Shown here piece after piece: positions 1 to 8,935 of a stretch of 64,000 nt of DNA (position 1 is the stretch's first letter; each line of letters begins with the position of its first letter). Under the pieces are notes generated by a model that had not been told where the DNA came from, searched no databases, and was given only the letters and a program-made list of their open reading frames with translations. This DNA is from Fidelibacterota bacterium. Its GTDB lineage: Bacteria; Fidelibacterota; UBA2242; JAOZSR01. The stretch covers positions 21,480 to 85,479 of the forward strand of contig JAOZSR010000004.1 of the NCBI GenBank assembly GCA_029939575.1, read 5' to 3'. The position numbers and the translations under genes were made by a program.

Positions 1-3000
1 AGTTTCTGAATATTTATTAATTTTTTTTGAAAATATTATTAATTGCTCAGCGTTATATTTCTCTCCAATCATACCAATTTTTTCACTAAATGCTTTTACT
101 TCTGATATTATCATTGAATCTAATAATTTTTTGGCTGAAGGAATTAAATCATTTTTAAATAATATAACCAAATCGCTTGACGCTCTGAATTCAATATTTT
201 CCATTGAAACCTGACTTTTCTCGGCTACCTTATCTTCCTTGATTTCATATTTTAAAAATTTCGTGAGCTGTGAATATAATTTATTAACATCAAGTGGTTT
301 TTTAAGAAAACCATCGAAAGCATAGTCAGATTTCAACATACTATCATCTAACAACAATGAAGATGATAAAGCAATTACCGGTATTGACATATTTCCACTT
401 CGCTTTTGAATTTTTTCTAAAATATCTTTAGCCTCATCAATCTCAAGACGAACATCTATAATAATTATGTTAGGTTGATAATCTTGAATTAATTGTAGCA
501 TGTTCTCTAAATCATCAGTCGCATACACATCAAGATTGACTTTGTTTAGTAATCCTTTAATCACTTCCCTGTTAGATTTTACATCATCCATTACCAATAT
601 ACGAGATTTGTTAAAAATTATATTTTCAGTTGTATAGTCCGGTTCATTTTTTAGCATTGTTTTAATTACCGGGATTTTCACATCATATAAGTAAACCTGA
701 AAAACCGAGCCCTGACCCTGTTTAGTTCCTAACCCAATGCTCCCATTCATCATTTCTACCAATTTTTTACAAATTGACAATCCAAGTCCGGTACCACCAT
801 ATTTCCTTGAATTTTGCCCATCTCTTTGTTGAAAAGAATTAAAAATTTTCCCCTGATCTTCCTCGGGAATTCCAATACCGGTATCTTCAACAATGATTTT
901 TAAATCCATTTTATTCAAATGTTCAATATATAACTCTTTTACCAGAGAAATTTTAATACTCCCTTTTTCAGTAAATTTCACAGCATTCCCGACAATATTC
1001 AGGAGTACCTGCCTGATTCTGGTTTCATCCAATAACAGAGTTGATGGAATATCATCTTCAACATCAATGATCAGATCTAATTGTTTTATTTCAAGTTTAT
1101 TCTGAAAAATCTGGGATATTTCACTAAGAATCATTCTGGGATCAACCGGTTTATAGTGAATATCCAACTTTCCCGCTTCCATTTTTGAAAGATCAAGAAT
1201 ATCATTAATTATTGTTAAAAGACTTTTACTTGAAGTTTTAATGGATGTTAAATAACTTTTTTCTATGTCATTACTGACAAGTCCGGATAATAATTCACTA
1301 AATCCAATAACAGCGTTTAACGGTGTTCTGATCTCATGACTCATATTAGCCAGAAATTCGGATTTGACATGGTTGGCTGCTTCTGCATTTTCTTTGGCAA
1401 TTTTTAATTCATTTTCACTCTTTTTTCTATCAGTAATATCAATCACTGTAACCAGCCCTGCCGGTTTTCCTTTATAAATTGTTGAAATTCCACTTACATA
1501 TATCCAGCGTTCCTGACCATCTTTTCTGAATATTTTAGCTTCATAATGTTGATCAGTCTTTTTGCCCGATTGCCGCAAGGCTCCTCTCTCCTTGATCACT
1601 TCAATATACTCCGGAGAAAAAATATCCCAAAAATTCATCCCAAGCAATTCCTCTTTGCTATATCGAGATAATTTACACGCAGCCGGATTGGCATAAACCC
1701 ATTTATCATCCTGAAAAAGCATAATTGTCATTGGAGAGGCCTGGGCAAGATTTCTAAATTGTTCCTCACTTTCTTTTAAATCCTGTTCCATCTGTTTATT
1801 TTGTGTAATATCTCTGGATACCCCAAAAGTACCGATAATTTTCCCCTGCTGATCTCTTAAAGGTAGTTTAGTTGTGTTAAACCAACTATAGGTGCCGTCT
1901 AATCTATTTACCCTCTCTATTTTTCCAACAATACCTTCACCGGATTTAATTATTTGTTGTTCTTCTTTTAAGGCAATATTACTATGCTCTTTGCCAAAAA
2001 TATCCAAATCTGTCATTCCAATCAAACTCTCTGGTTCTAACTCACATCTATCAGCAAATGCTTTATTTACACGAATAAACCGACTTTTTTTATCTTTATA
2101 ATATATTATATCCGGAATATTATTCATTAATGTAGAAAAGAGATATCGTTCATAAAATAAATTCTTTTCCATTTTTTTTCTTTTATCAATATCTCGGGCA
2201 ATCCCCAATACATATTTTTTCCCTTCAATTGAAACAATTTTAGTTCTGATAGATACATTTATTTCTGAACCATTTTGCTTGCGTAAAATTAATTCATCTG
2301 GTCCTGTGGAAAGTCCTTTCTGGTTTTTCTTTAAAAGTTTTAGTGCCAATGGCATTTCAGACACGGGAAGTAGTTTTAATTTGAATAAATTTTTCCCTAA
2401 TAACTCATCTTTTCTATATCCCATCATCTGTTCGGCAGATTTATTTGCATCTGATAAATTTCCATTCATATCATTCAAATAATAAGCATCCGGAGCATTA
2501 TCAAATATTATTTTAAACCTTTCACGGCTCTTTTCTAATTCCTCAGCAGCCTTTTTATGTTTCAAAATTATTTGCTCTAATTTGATATTACTTCTAACCA
2601 GGTCATTAGTCTTTGTCGAATATAATTTTTCCAGACTGCTTTTTTGTGCATTTAACATATCCTTATGTTTTTCCACTGCCTCAATATTTTTTTTAAACCT
2701 TAAGAACATAAAGGAAGAATAAGAAACCAGGATAATAATAAACCCAAATATACTCAAATGCTTCATAGCAAGTATATCAAACACAATCAATGTCTCGTAT
2801 ATAATTGTAATTAATAAAAATATAAGCCCAGCCAATAAATATTTCGCACCTTTTCGTCTATTTTTGATTGCAAATAATAAAATGTGAAAATAGTATAGAA
2901 AAATAACGATAACAATCCACATCCAGAAGTTAAACAGATCAGTATGAAAGTCAGCCGGGGTAAATACAACAATAAAAATAAAAACCATGCTAATCCAATA

Positions 3001-3927
3001 GACAAATTTGTTAATATATCTCAACTGCTCCCTTGGATAGAGTTTAGTAAAAAACATTACACCCAGTGCAGGTGTCATGTAAGTCGGCAAAAATTCCAGT
3101 TTAATCCATAATTCCCAAGGGATATTAAAAAAGCCCTGAATTAAATCATAAATAAAAATACTTCTAATTACTATTAAAAGACAGATTACTCCAAATATTG
3201 AATTTGTACTTTCTTTTTTCAGAGTTATTGAACCTGCAATATGAAAAATGCTGAGTAAAAATAAAAACAATGTGAAAAAAGAAAATAATTGGAATTGCTG
3301 CTCATACATTTTTTTTATATTCTGCTCTGTTCCAAGAAAAATATTTGTTCTTATGCCACCTTTGAAATAATTATAATTTGAAATTTGTAGAAGTATTTCA
3401 ATATCACTCGTATCTGCAGGAAAATATTTCACCTGTTGGGTAAATTTTGACTGCATCGTTTCATTTGATGTACCAACTACACCGTTTTCTAAGATGAATT
3501 TGTCATTTATCCAAAGTTTATAAGCTGAAAAAACACGTGGAATTTTGATAGCTAATACATCGTGAGGCTCTTTTAATTTGCATTGTAATCGAAATGTAGC
3601 AAATCCTTTTTCATTTAATAACAAACTATCAATTTTTTGATTATTCCAGATGCCGGGTAAATTCATATAACCTTTTTGACTATATAAACCCGCTTTAACT
3701 TGATTGGGAGTAAGCAACTGTTTCCAATAAAATTCCCATTCTCCATCTAATGGGACATTACCATCAGATGCCAGGTCCCATTCACGAAGATCCAAAACTC
3801 CGGACTTTGCAATATTATTCTTCTCCTGTAAACTACATGATGAAAATCCTAACAAAATCATCAAGAGTACAGCAATAATCCAAAACTTTTGAAATAATTC
3901 AGGTCTATTAATTTTCTTGTTCTCCAT
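1..3927 (-). CDS. Membrane hybrid sensor histidine kinase (7TMR-DISM, three PAS, HisKA, HATPase, REC); C-terminus cut by window edge
   Basis: The frame is open from ATG at 3927 to the left edge, giving 1309 visible residues. An N-terminal hydrophobic segment (about 14-28) is followed by an extracytoplasmic beta-sandwich resembling the 7TMR-DISM sensor domain, then seven likely membrane helices (about 209-410) and a short coiled coil. Three PAS/PAC domains cover about 470-835. The H-box (S-H-E-I-R-T-P) carries the phospho-accepting His864, the HATPase N-box carries Asn977 and the G-box follows. A receiver domain has Asp1158 as phospho-acceptor and a K-P-L ending near residue 1230, followed by the helical tail common in hybrid kinases. 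The start overlaps the end of the response regulator by 20 nt, so the two are co-transcribed. 7TMR-DISM sensors are thought to bind carbohydrates or other small ligands; the ligand here is unknown. Only a short C-terminal piece seems to be missing. Confidence 0.9.
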   Translation of the reverse strand, partial: MENKKINRPELFQKFWIIAVLLMILLGFSSCSLQEKNNIAKSGVLDLREWDLASDGNVPLDGEWEFYWKQLLTPNQVKAGLYSQKGYMNLPGIWNNQKIDSLLLNEKGFATFRLQCKLKEPHDVLAIKIPRVFSAYKLWINDKFILENGVVGTSNETMQSKFTQQVKYFPADTSDIEILLQISNYNYFKGGIRTNIFLGTEQNIKKMYEQQFQLFSFFTLFLFLLSIFHIAGSITLKKESTNSIFGVICLLIVIRSIFIYDLIQGFFNIPWELWIKLEFLPTYMTPALGVMFFTKLYPREQLRYINKFVYWISMVFIFIVVFTPADFHTDLFNFWMWIVIVIFLYYFHILLFAIKNRRKGAKYLLAGLIFLLITIIYETLIVFDILAMKHLSIFGFIIILVSYSSFMFLRFKKNIEAVEKHKDMLNAQKSSLEKLYSTKTNDLVRSNIKLEQIILKHKKAAEELEKSRERFKIIFDNAPDAYYLNDMNGNLSDANKSAEQMMGYRKDELLGKNLFKLKLLPVSEMPLALKLLKKNQKGLSTGPDELILRKQNGSEINVSIRTKIVSIEGKKYVLGIARDIDKRKKMEKNLFYERYLFSTLMNNIPDIIYYKDKKSRFIRVNKAFADRCELEPESLIGMTDLDIFGKEHSNIALKEEQQIIKSGEGIVGKIERVNRLDGTYSWFNTTKLPLRDQQGKIIGTFGVSRDITQNKQMEQDLKESEEQFRNLAQASPMTIMLFQDDKWVYANPAACKLSRYSKEELLGMNFWDIFSPEYIEVIKERGALRQSGKKTDQHYEAKIFRKDGQERWIYVSGISTIYKGKPAGLVTVIDITDRKKSENELKIAKENAEAANHVKSEFLANMSHEIRTPLNAVIGFSELLSGLVSNDIEKSYLTSIKTSSKSLLTIINDILDLSKMEAGKLDIHYKPVDPRMILSEISQIFQNKLEIKQLDLIIDVEDDIPSTLLLDETRIRQVLLNIVGNAVKFTEKGSIKISLVKELYIEHLNKMDLKIIVEDTGIGIPEEDQGKIFNSFQQRDGQNSRKYGGTGLGLSICKKLVEMMNGSIGLGTKQGQGSVFQVYLYDVKIPVIKTMLKNEPDYTTENIIFNKSRILVMDDVKSNREVIKGLLNKVNLDVYATDDLENMLQLIQDYQPNIIIIDVRLEIDEAKDILEKIQKRSGNMSIPVIALSSSLLLDDSMLKSDYAFDGFLKKPLDVNKLYSQLTKFLKYEIKEDKVAEKSQVSMENIEFRASSDLVILFKNDLIPSAKKLLDSMIISEVKAFSEKIGMIGEKYNAEQLIIFSKKINKYSET

Positions 3928-4510
3928 TATCATCATTAAAAATTTTATTTTTTGCTTTTTTATACCAATCAAATTCACCATACAATTCTTCAGCACAATC
4001 AGGACAAATTCCATGTGTAAAATTAGCATCTGAATGATTAGTGATATAAACTTCTATTTCTTCCCAATAATTTTTATCCTGACGAATTTTTTTACACTTA
4101 GCACAAATTGGGATCATACCTCTCAATTTTTTCATTTCAACATGCGTACTAACCCGAGCTAACAATTCTGCTGAATTGAAAGGCTTTGTAACATAATCAA
4201 CCCCGCCAACTTCAAATCCTTTGACAATGTCTTCGGTTTCAGTTTTTGCAGTAAGAAAGATAATCGGAATGTGCTGGGTATCATACTCTTGCTTAATTTT
4301 TTTACACACTTCATAGCCATCCATTCCCGGCATCATAATATCCAGGAGAATTAAATCTGGTTTTATATTACGCAAAAACTTAAGAGCTTTTTCACCATTC
4401 ATTGCAATTGCTGTTTCATAGCCATTCTGTTGAAGCATACTTCCCAGAACCTGCAAATTATTGGTATTATCATCAACTACTAAAATTAAAGGTTTCTTTA
4501 CTTGATTCAT
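3908..4510 (-). CDS. Response regulator, receiver domain plus C-terminal four-cysteine motif
   Basis: Residues 1-125 form a CheY-like receiver: acidic pair Asp13/Asp14, phospho-acceptor Asp57, switch Thr87 and Lys109 in V-T-K-P-F. No DNA-binding, GGDEF or other standard output domain follows. Residues 132-178 contain C136-x2-C139 and C169-x2-C172 around a Y-W-x-x-I-E-x-Y-I core. I recognise this as a recurrent tail of stand-alone regulators and PAS proteins, probably a zinc-binding module of unknown role. The gene overlaps the following hybrid kinase by 20 nt and is presumably its phosphorelay partner. It lies 0.5 kb downstream of the motor-like operon, beyond that operon's terminator, so a link to the motor is only positional. 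Confidence 0.88.
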   Translation of the reverse strand: MNQVKKPLILVVDDNTNNLQVLGSMLQQNGYETAIAMNGEKALKFLRNIKPDLILLDIMMPGMDGYEVCKKIKQEYDTQHIPIIFLTAKTETEDIVKGFEVGGVDYVTKPFNSAELLARVSTHVEMKKLRGMIPICAKCKKIRQDKNYWEEIEVYITNHSDANFTHGICPDCAEELYGEFDWYKKAKNKIFNDDNGEQEN

Positions 4511-5030
4511 TATATTATCCTCCCAATGATATCATTATGTCTTTATGTCTATACTTTTTTTCAAACTTTTCCTTTAAATCAAATAATTCTTTTAAATTAA
4601 TTCTTCTATAGATAGTAATTCTTTATGTTTCGTCTTAAGTATTTTGAACTTTAAGAATTTTAATAATCATCACATTATATCTTTTTGGAAATAAATACGA
4701 AAATATGAGGCAATTGTTCTTTCCTTTAATAGAAATGTTTCTCTATAAATTTTCTATAGAAAAAAACTAATATTTATCAAGTACACTATTTTCGAGTGAA
4801 TTCAATTTATGAAATTGGTTGAAAGTTTGTATCATCATAAATTTATCTAAAAAACATCTCCTTATAAAACGATAGTGATTATTATTTAGAAATGCAATAA
4901 ATAATGGATGATTTTATTACTATTATTAGGTGGGATTTAATATCCTAATTAATTATGAAATATTAAGAAATGGAAAGCAGGTCAACTTTCTGAGGCTGAA
5001 TAACTTAGAAATGTAATGACTTAGAATAAA
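4511..5030. other. AT-rich intergenic stretch without recognisable gene
   Basis: About 520 bases of very AT-rich sequence between the start of the response regulator and the terminator of the motor-like operon. No frame shows family resemblance and no tRNA or obvious structured RNA is visible. It presumably contains the promoter of the two-component pair, which I could not place confidently. Confidence 0.5.
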
Positions 5031-5064
5031 AAAAAGCAGCTATATTAAAATCCAGCTGCTTTTT
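5031..5064 (-). terminator. Rho-independent terminator of the motor-like operon
   Basis: An 11-bp perfect stem (aaaaagcagct at 5031-5041, agctgcttttt at 5054-5064) with a 12-nt loop. On the minus strand the hairpin ends in a T-run 20 nt after the fliG-like stop codon. The symmetric A/T flanks would let it work in both directions. Confidence 0.85.
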
Positions 5065-5084
5065 GAAAAAATTATTTATTACTA

Positions 5085-6017
5085 TTATTCGATAAAATCG
5101 GCTTCCATAAAATCACTTAAATTAAATCGACCTTCTTTTTCTAATTCCCTGGCTTTATCAAGAATTTTTTTCTGGGCTGCCTCAACTTTCCGACGAGGCT
5201 GCGGCCCTTCCAACAAATCCATCTCATCCTCAAGTATTATTTGTGTACGCTGCGGAAGGCAGTCTATAAACTTATCAATTAAATCATCATCTTTGCCTTT
5301 TAAAGAATAAGCCACATCAGAAGACTCTACGGATTTTAAAATTTCAGACAAATAATCTTTAGGTAGTAGTATCAAATCATCAAAAGTAAAATGATAATTT
5401 TTTATTTCTTTGGCTACTCCGGGTGCTTCTTTCTCTAAATGTTCCATAAATCTTTTTTCGTCTCTTGGTCTCATTTTACCCAGAATATTTGCAAGATTTT
5501 TCCCACCTCCCCTGGAAAATTCCGACTTTTTCGGAAGAAAATGCGATTTTTCCTTAAGTTCATTGGCAATACTAACAACACCTTCTAAAGGGATATCATG
5601 CAGATCACCCATCTCAGTTAAAACTTCAGGCTGAATTGCCGGGTCTAATCCCTGCAAAACAGATACTTGTCTCTCAATATCCAATTGGGCAATTGTTAAA
5701 CCTGCAATCCTGGGTCTTTCTTCGGCAATAAGATAGATTACCTGTTCATCAGTCAATTTTTGAAGAAAATCAAAGGGTTTCTTTGTTTCTTGATCAGCTG
5801 GTTTGAGTTTATCAGAGATATAACTAAAATAGAATTCTTCCATTACCTCTTTTTTAACACGAAAGGGAATTGTACTGATACTCTTCATATGATGTCTGAT
5901 TTTATTGACCTTGCTCTGATCCATACCTTTAAATAGTTGAAGAGCTAATTTAGTGCCAAGCGTTTTAAATAAGATGGCTGCTTTATCCAATCCATTTAAT
6001 TCTTTAAAGTCAACCAT
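5085..6017 (-). CDS. FliG-like rotor switch protein in a non-flagellar motor operon
   Basis: At 310 residues it is slightly shorter than flagellar FliG (about 330-345) and appears to keep all three domains. The N-domain (1-75) has L-N-G-L-D-K-A-A-I-L. The middle domain (81-165) has E100-R-P-R103, matching the E-H-P-Q motif of FliG. A Gly-rich hinge at 169-172 (R-G-G-G) follows. The C-domain (175-310) has F-T-F-D-D-L-I-L-L (210-218) and a charged helix with L-K-G (239-241) and Q-R-T (256-258), matching the torque-generating region. In flagella FliG sits on the FliF ring and receives torque from MotA. ATG overlaps the fliF-like stop by 1 nt (TAATG) and this is the last gene of the operon. No FliM or FliN gene is in the window. 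The family assignment is firm; a non-flagellar role is inferred from context. Confidence 0.88.
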   Translation of the reverse strand: MVDFKELNGLDKAAILFKTLGTKLALQLFKGMDQSKVNKIRHHMKSISTIPFRVKKEVMEEFYFSYISDKLKPADQETKKPFDFLQKLTDEQVIYLIAEERPRIAGLTIAQLDIERQVSVLQGLDPAIQPEVLTEMGDLHDIPLEGVVSIANELKEKSHFLPKKSEFSRGGGKNLANILGKMRPRDEKRFMEHLEKEAPGVAKEIKNYHFTFDDLILLPKDYLSEILKSVESSDVAYSLKGKDDDLIDKFIDCLPQRTQIILEDEMDLLEGPQPRRKVEAAQKKILDKARELEKEGRFNLSDFMEADFIE

Positions 6018-7423
6018 TACACGTCTCCTTCTTCTTCAGATGATTCTTCATCGGTTTCCAACCAGCTATTAATAATATCAACTCCTTTAGTTGAATTGCC
6101 GATTGACATGGATATTACTGATTGTTTTAGTCCTTTTACTTCTTCTTTTTGCTGAGATATTTCTTCTTCGGAAATTTTCTTAACTTTTCTTAATTCCGGT
6201 TTTTCAGGTCTGTCATAGTCTTCATTTACTTCCGGTGATTGATTCCCAATTTTCTGTGATGAAGTTTTTGCAACTGGTACAGTATTTTCAATTTGTGAAT
6301 AATTAGCAGGTTGTACAGGAGGGCGAGTTCGGTTTTTTAATAATAAAACAATCATGAAAACCAATAATAGGGCTATAAATAATAGTAAAGCCCAAATTGC
6401 AAAGTCTTTCCCGGAAAACCTTGATGGTGGCTCTGTTTCCATGACACCTTTATCCAGTTCTGCTAATCTGGCGTTACTCTCTGTTAATTGTTTACGCAAT
6501 AACTCTAATTCCTGTTCTCTTTCATCAGTTTCTTCTATTACAATTTTTTCTTCTGTTTCACTGATTTCCGGTTTATTTCGCTCATTTTTCAAATCGTCAA
6601 TCTGTTTCTGTAATTTCGAAATCCTGATTGAATCCTGTTTCATTGTATATTTTTCAAATCTTCTTTGTTTTTCTAATTTAGCATCCAATTCGGCACGTTG
6701 TTGTCTCTCTTCAAGATTAGATAATTTTTCCGCAATATTTTTCAGAATCACATCCTCATTGCTTTTCTTTTTGGTTTTTCTATTAAATTCAGAAGTCATA
6801 ATACTTAAAACATCACCCCGAGATCTATCATAATGTGCTGCAACTGAAGCAACCTCGCGCACATTTTCTATTACTTCCGGAGATATGCCATCTTCTAGAA
6901 TTATTTTAATCTCCTGGCTCTTAACAACCGGTACTCTGATTCCTGATGAATGTTCTACATATATTTTTTTAGGTGTGCCTGATCTTTCCTGTACATTTTG
7001 AGTCAGAATATCTTCAGCCTCAGGCGCTGTTTCTTTTACCAGGGCTTCAGGTGTCTCAAATCCGGGTAAAGGCATAGAAACATCATCAACTTTAGCTTTA
7101 TTATTATCCATATCGTCAGTGCTTTTGGTTGAAACCTCAGAATAAGATTGTTTTTTTTGTTCAATACTTGTTCTTACATTCTTTCCGTCTTTATCAAGAT
7201 ATACAAAATCAATTTCAATATTTACATCTACAACATATTTTATGTCACCCAACAATTTGCCAAGAGCAGTATCCACTCTTTCCCGTAAACTATTCTCAAG
7301 TAACAACTTTTGAGATAAATAAGAAAGTTGATTATTTTGAGAAAATAAAAAGACTGAAAAAATTGATACCATCATCAATATAAATATTAGTGGATTGCAT
7401 TGATTTCTCTTATTCTTGTTCAT
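6017..7423 (-). CDS. FliF-like membrane-ring protein, reduced ring core with long periplasmic coiled coil
   Basis: A 468-residue protein with a first membrane helix at about 12-28. A ring-building/beta-collar region (about 35-215) follows, containing V-D-V-N-I-E-I-D-F and the R-G-D-V-L-S signature (within Y-D-R-S-R-G-D) that matches the R-G-D of FliF_C. A coiled coil of about 110 residues spans roughly 220-325, the second membrane helix is at about 341-364, and a cytoplasmic tail ends in V-D-I-I-N-S-W-L-E-T-D-E-E. That ending resembles the FliF C-terminal peptide that docks FliG, which is encoded next. The N-terminal YscJ-like repeats (RBM1/RBM2) of flagellar FliF seem to be missing, and the coiled coil before TM2 is not a normal FliF feature. 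The start at 7423 has GGGAG 5 nt upstream; an in-frame ATG at 7435 is the alternative. The start lies 17 nt after the motB stop. Confidence 0.82.
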   Translation of the reverse strand: MNKNKRNQCNPLIFILMMVSIFSVFLFSQNNQLSYLSQKLLLENSLRERVDTALGKLLGDIKYVVDVNIEIDFVYLDKDGKNVRTSIEQKKQSYSEVSTKSTDDMDNNKAKVDDVSMPLPGFETPEALVKETAPEAEDILTQNVQERSGTPKKIYVEHSSGIRVPVVKSQEIKIILEDGISPEVIENVREVASVAAHYDRSRGDVLSIMTSEFNRKTKKKSNEDVILKNIAEKLSNLEERQQRAELDAKLEKQRRFEKYTMKQDSIRISKLQKQIDDLKNERNKPEISETEEKIVIEETDEREQELELLRKQLTESNARLAELDKGVMETEPPSRFSGKDFAIWALLLFIALLLVFMIVLLLKNRTRPPVQPANYSQIENTVPVAKTSSQKIGNQSPEVNEDYDRPEKPELRKVKKISEEEISQQKEEVKGLKQSVISMSIGNSTKGVDIINSWLETDEESSEEEGDV

Positions 7424-7440
7424 AGAAACTCCCATGTAAA

Positions 7441-8121
7441 TTATCCTATTGTTAAAAAGAATATTTCTACTCTTCTATTTTGTGATCTTTGCTCAGATGT
7501 TGCATTTGCTTCATCTACAGTATTTCCCTGTGCTCTTGGTTGAGTGTCAGAATACCCAATCGCCTGAAAGCGATTAGATTGAATTCCCTGGGAAATAAAA
7601 TATCTAACTACTCCGGATGCCCTGGATGATGAAAGTTCCCAGTTTGATGGAAATGTCGCTGACCTGATTGGTATATTATCGGTATGACCTTCAATCGCAA
7701 TAGGGTATACCGATTTTTTTATCATACTAACAAATTTTTCTAAAAAGGGATAGATTGCAGGGTCTAAATTGGCACTACCTGAAGCAAAAGATATTTCACT
7801 TGGAATTTTGATACAAACTCCACGTGCACTGGTCTCAACCTCTACCTGCTCCTCTAAATTTTGTTCTTTTATTACATTAACAACTTCTGTATAAATTTCT
7901 GCTAAGGAAAATTTTTCTACCTTTTCCTTTTTCCCAAGTGCCTTCCCAACTGAATCACTAAATTGTTCCAATTTAACCGGATCAATTGTGGACATAGCAA
8001 AGAGCAGGACAAAAAATGTCATAAGCAGGGTCATCATATCACCATATGTAATTAACCATGGTTCCTGTTCGTCTGATTTTTTCTTTGACAATTTTCCTAA
8101 TTTACTTTCTTGGCTACTCAT
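7441..8121 (-). CDS. motB: MotB-family stator protein (PomB-like ion-channel helix, OmpA-like domain)
   Basis: 226 residues. A basic N-terminus leads into one membrane helix (22-44) with W-L-I-T-Y-G-D-M-M-T; Asp28 is in the place of the ion-carrying aspartate of MotB/PomB. The stretch after the helix (S-T-I-D-P-V-K-L, then G-K-A-L-G) resembles the plug region of PomB. Residues 110-226 are an OmpA-like peptidoglycan-binding domain with E-G-H-T-D-N, N-W-E-L-S-S-S-R-A and N-R-R. MotB anchors the stator to peptidoglycan and forms the ion channel with MotA, which is encoded 15 nt upstream. Sequence around Asp28 looks closer to sodium-type stators than to E. coli MotB, but ion choice cannot be fixed from sequence alone. 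No export or filament genes accompany it. Confidence 0.93.
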   Translation of the reverse strand: MSSQESKLGKLSKKKSDEQEPWLITYGDMMTLLMTFFVLLFAMSTIDPVKLEQFSDSVGKALGKKEKVEKFSLAEIYTEVVNVIKEQNLEEQVEVETSARGVCIKIPSEISFASGSANLDPAIYPFLEKFVSMIKKSVYPIAIEGHTDNIPIRSATFPSNWELSSSRASGVVRYFISQGIQSNRFQAIGYSDTQPRAQGNTVDEANATSEQRSQNRRVEIFFLTIG

Positions 8122-8136
8122 ATTACATTCTCCTGA

Positions 8137-8922
8137 TTATTCCGGTGTTTTCCATTCGCGAGGACGTAAAAAAGAATTTAATTTTTCACGAACAATGATT
8201 GGATGCTTCCTGGCTTGTAATAAAAGTACACCTTCAATTAACATAGTTTGCAAAATATTTTGCTGATCAATTCTGTTTTCAAATTTCACAGCCATCGGAT
8301 TAAAAATTAAGTTTGCCAATATTGTTCCATAAAATGTTGTAATTAATGCTGCTCCCATACCTTTTCCAAGTACAGACATAGGGTCTTCACCACCTCCGGC
8401 AATTTCACTCATCCCAAATAGCATGACTACCAAACCAATCAATGTTCCAATCATACCAAAAGCCGGAGAGTATTTCCCCATAGTTCTTAATACATTGGCG
8501 TCTGCCTGTTCCCGAAAACTTCTGTTCTCAATCCGGGTTTCCATAATTACCCTGATTTCTGATAACGGATATCCCTCGATAACCATTTGCAAACCATCTC
8601 GTAAAAACGGGTTATTGACCTTACTAAGTGCATTTTCTAATTCCTGCATACTTTTCCTGGCTTTTGGAGCCAGTTCAACAATATCTTCCAGTTGCTGAGC
8701 CATTTTTACTTCATTCTTCTTAAAAACCGCTAAGGAAGACCGCACTAACCCAAAGACCTGTTGAAAAGAAAAACTTAATAAAGTAGCGGCAAATGATCCG
8801 CCCGCAACAATTAATAAACTTGGAAGACTTGCAAATATCATAAAATTTGGCGTCAACTGAAAAATTCCAAGTAAAATTAATCCTACTCCCGATATTATCC
8901 CTAATAAACTTGCAATATCCAT
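8137..8922 (-). CDS. motA: MotA-family stator protein
   Basis: 261 residues with four predicted membrane helices: two at the N-terminus (about 5-55), a large cytoplasmic loop (about 60-150) with charged residues preceding K-Y-S-P-A-F-G-M-I-G-T, and two C-terminal helices including L-G-K-G-M-G-A-A-L-I-T-T-F-Y-G. These are signatures of true MotA/PomA rather than TolQ/ExbB, which are shorter with a different topology. MotA surrounds MotB and pushes on the C-domain of FliG. Its presence in one operon with FliF- and FliG-like genes means the classical torque pair is conserved here. The gene starts 13 nt after the outer-membrane-barrel gene, with a strong purine-rich ribosome site, and precedes motB by 15 nt. 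Confidence 0.94.
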   Translation of the reverse strand: MDIASLLGIISGVGLILLGIFQLTPNFMIFASLPSLLIVAGGSFAATLLSFSFQQVFGLVRSSLAVFKKNEVKMAQQLEDIVELAPKARKSMQELENALSKVNNPFLRDGLQMVIEGYPLSEIRVIMETRIENRSFREQADANVLRTMGKYSPAFGMIGTLIGLVVMLFGMSEIAGGGEDPMSVLGKGMGAALITTFYGTILANLIFNPMAVKFENRIDQQNILQTMLIEGVLLLQARKHPIIVREKLNSFLRPREWKTPE

Positions 8923-8935
8923 AAAATAATCCCCT

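Noticed and set aside
6354..6833. 159-residue plus-strand reading frame
   Set aside because: It lies antisense within the coiled-coil part of the FliF-like gene and shows Ser/Phe-rich shadow composition.
5085..8922. Zorya-type anti-phage defence (uses MotA/MotB-like ZorA/ZorB)
   Set aside because: MotA here has normal flagellar length without the long ZorA tail, no ZorC/D/E-like helicase or nuclease is present, and FliF/FliG-like genes are not part of Zorya.
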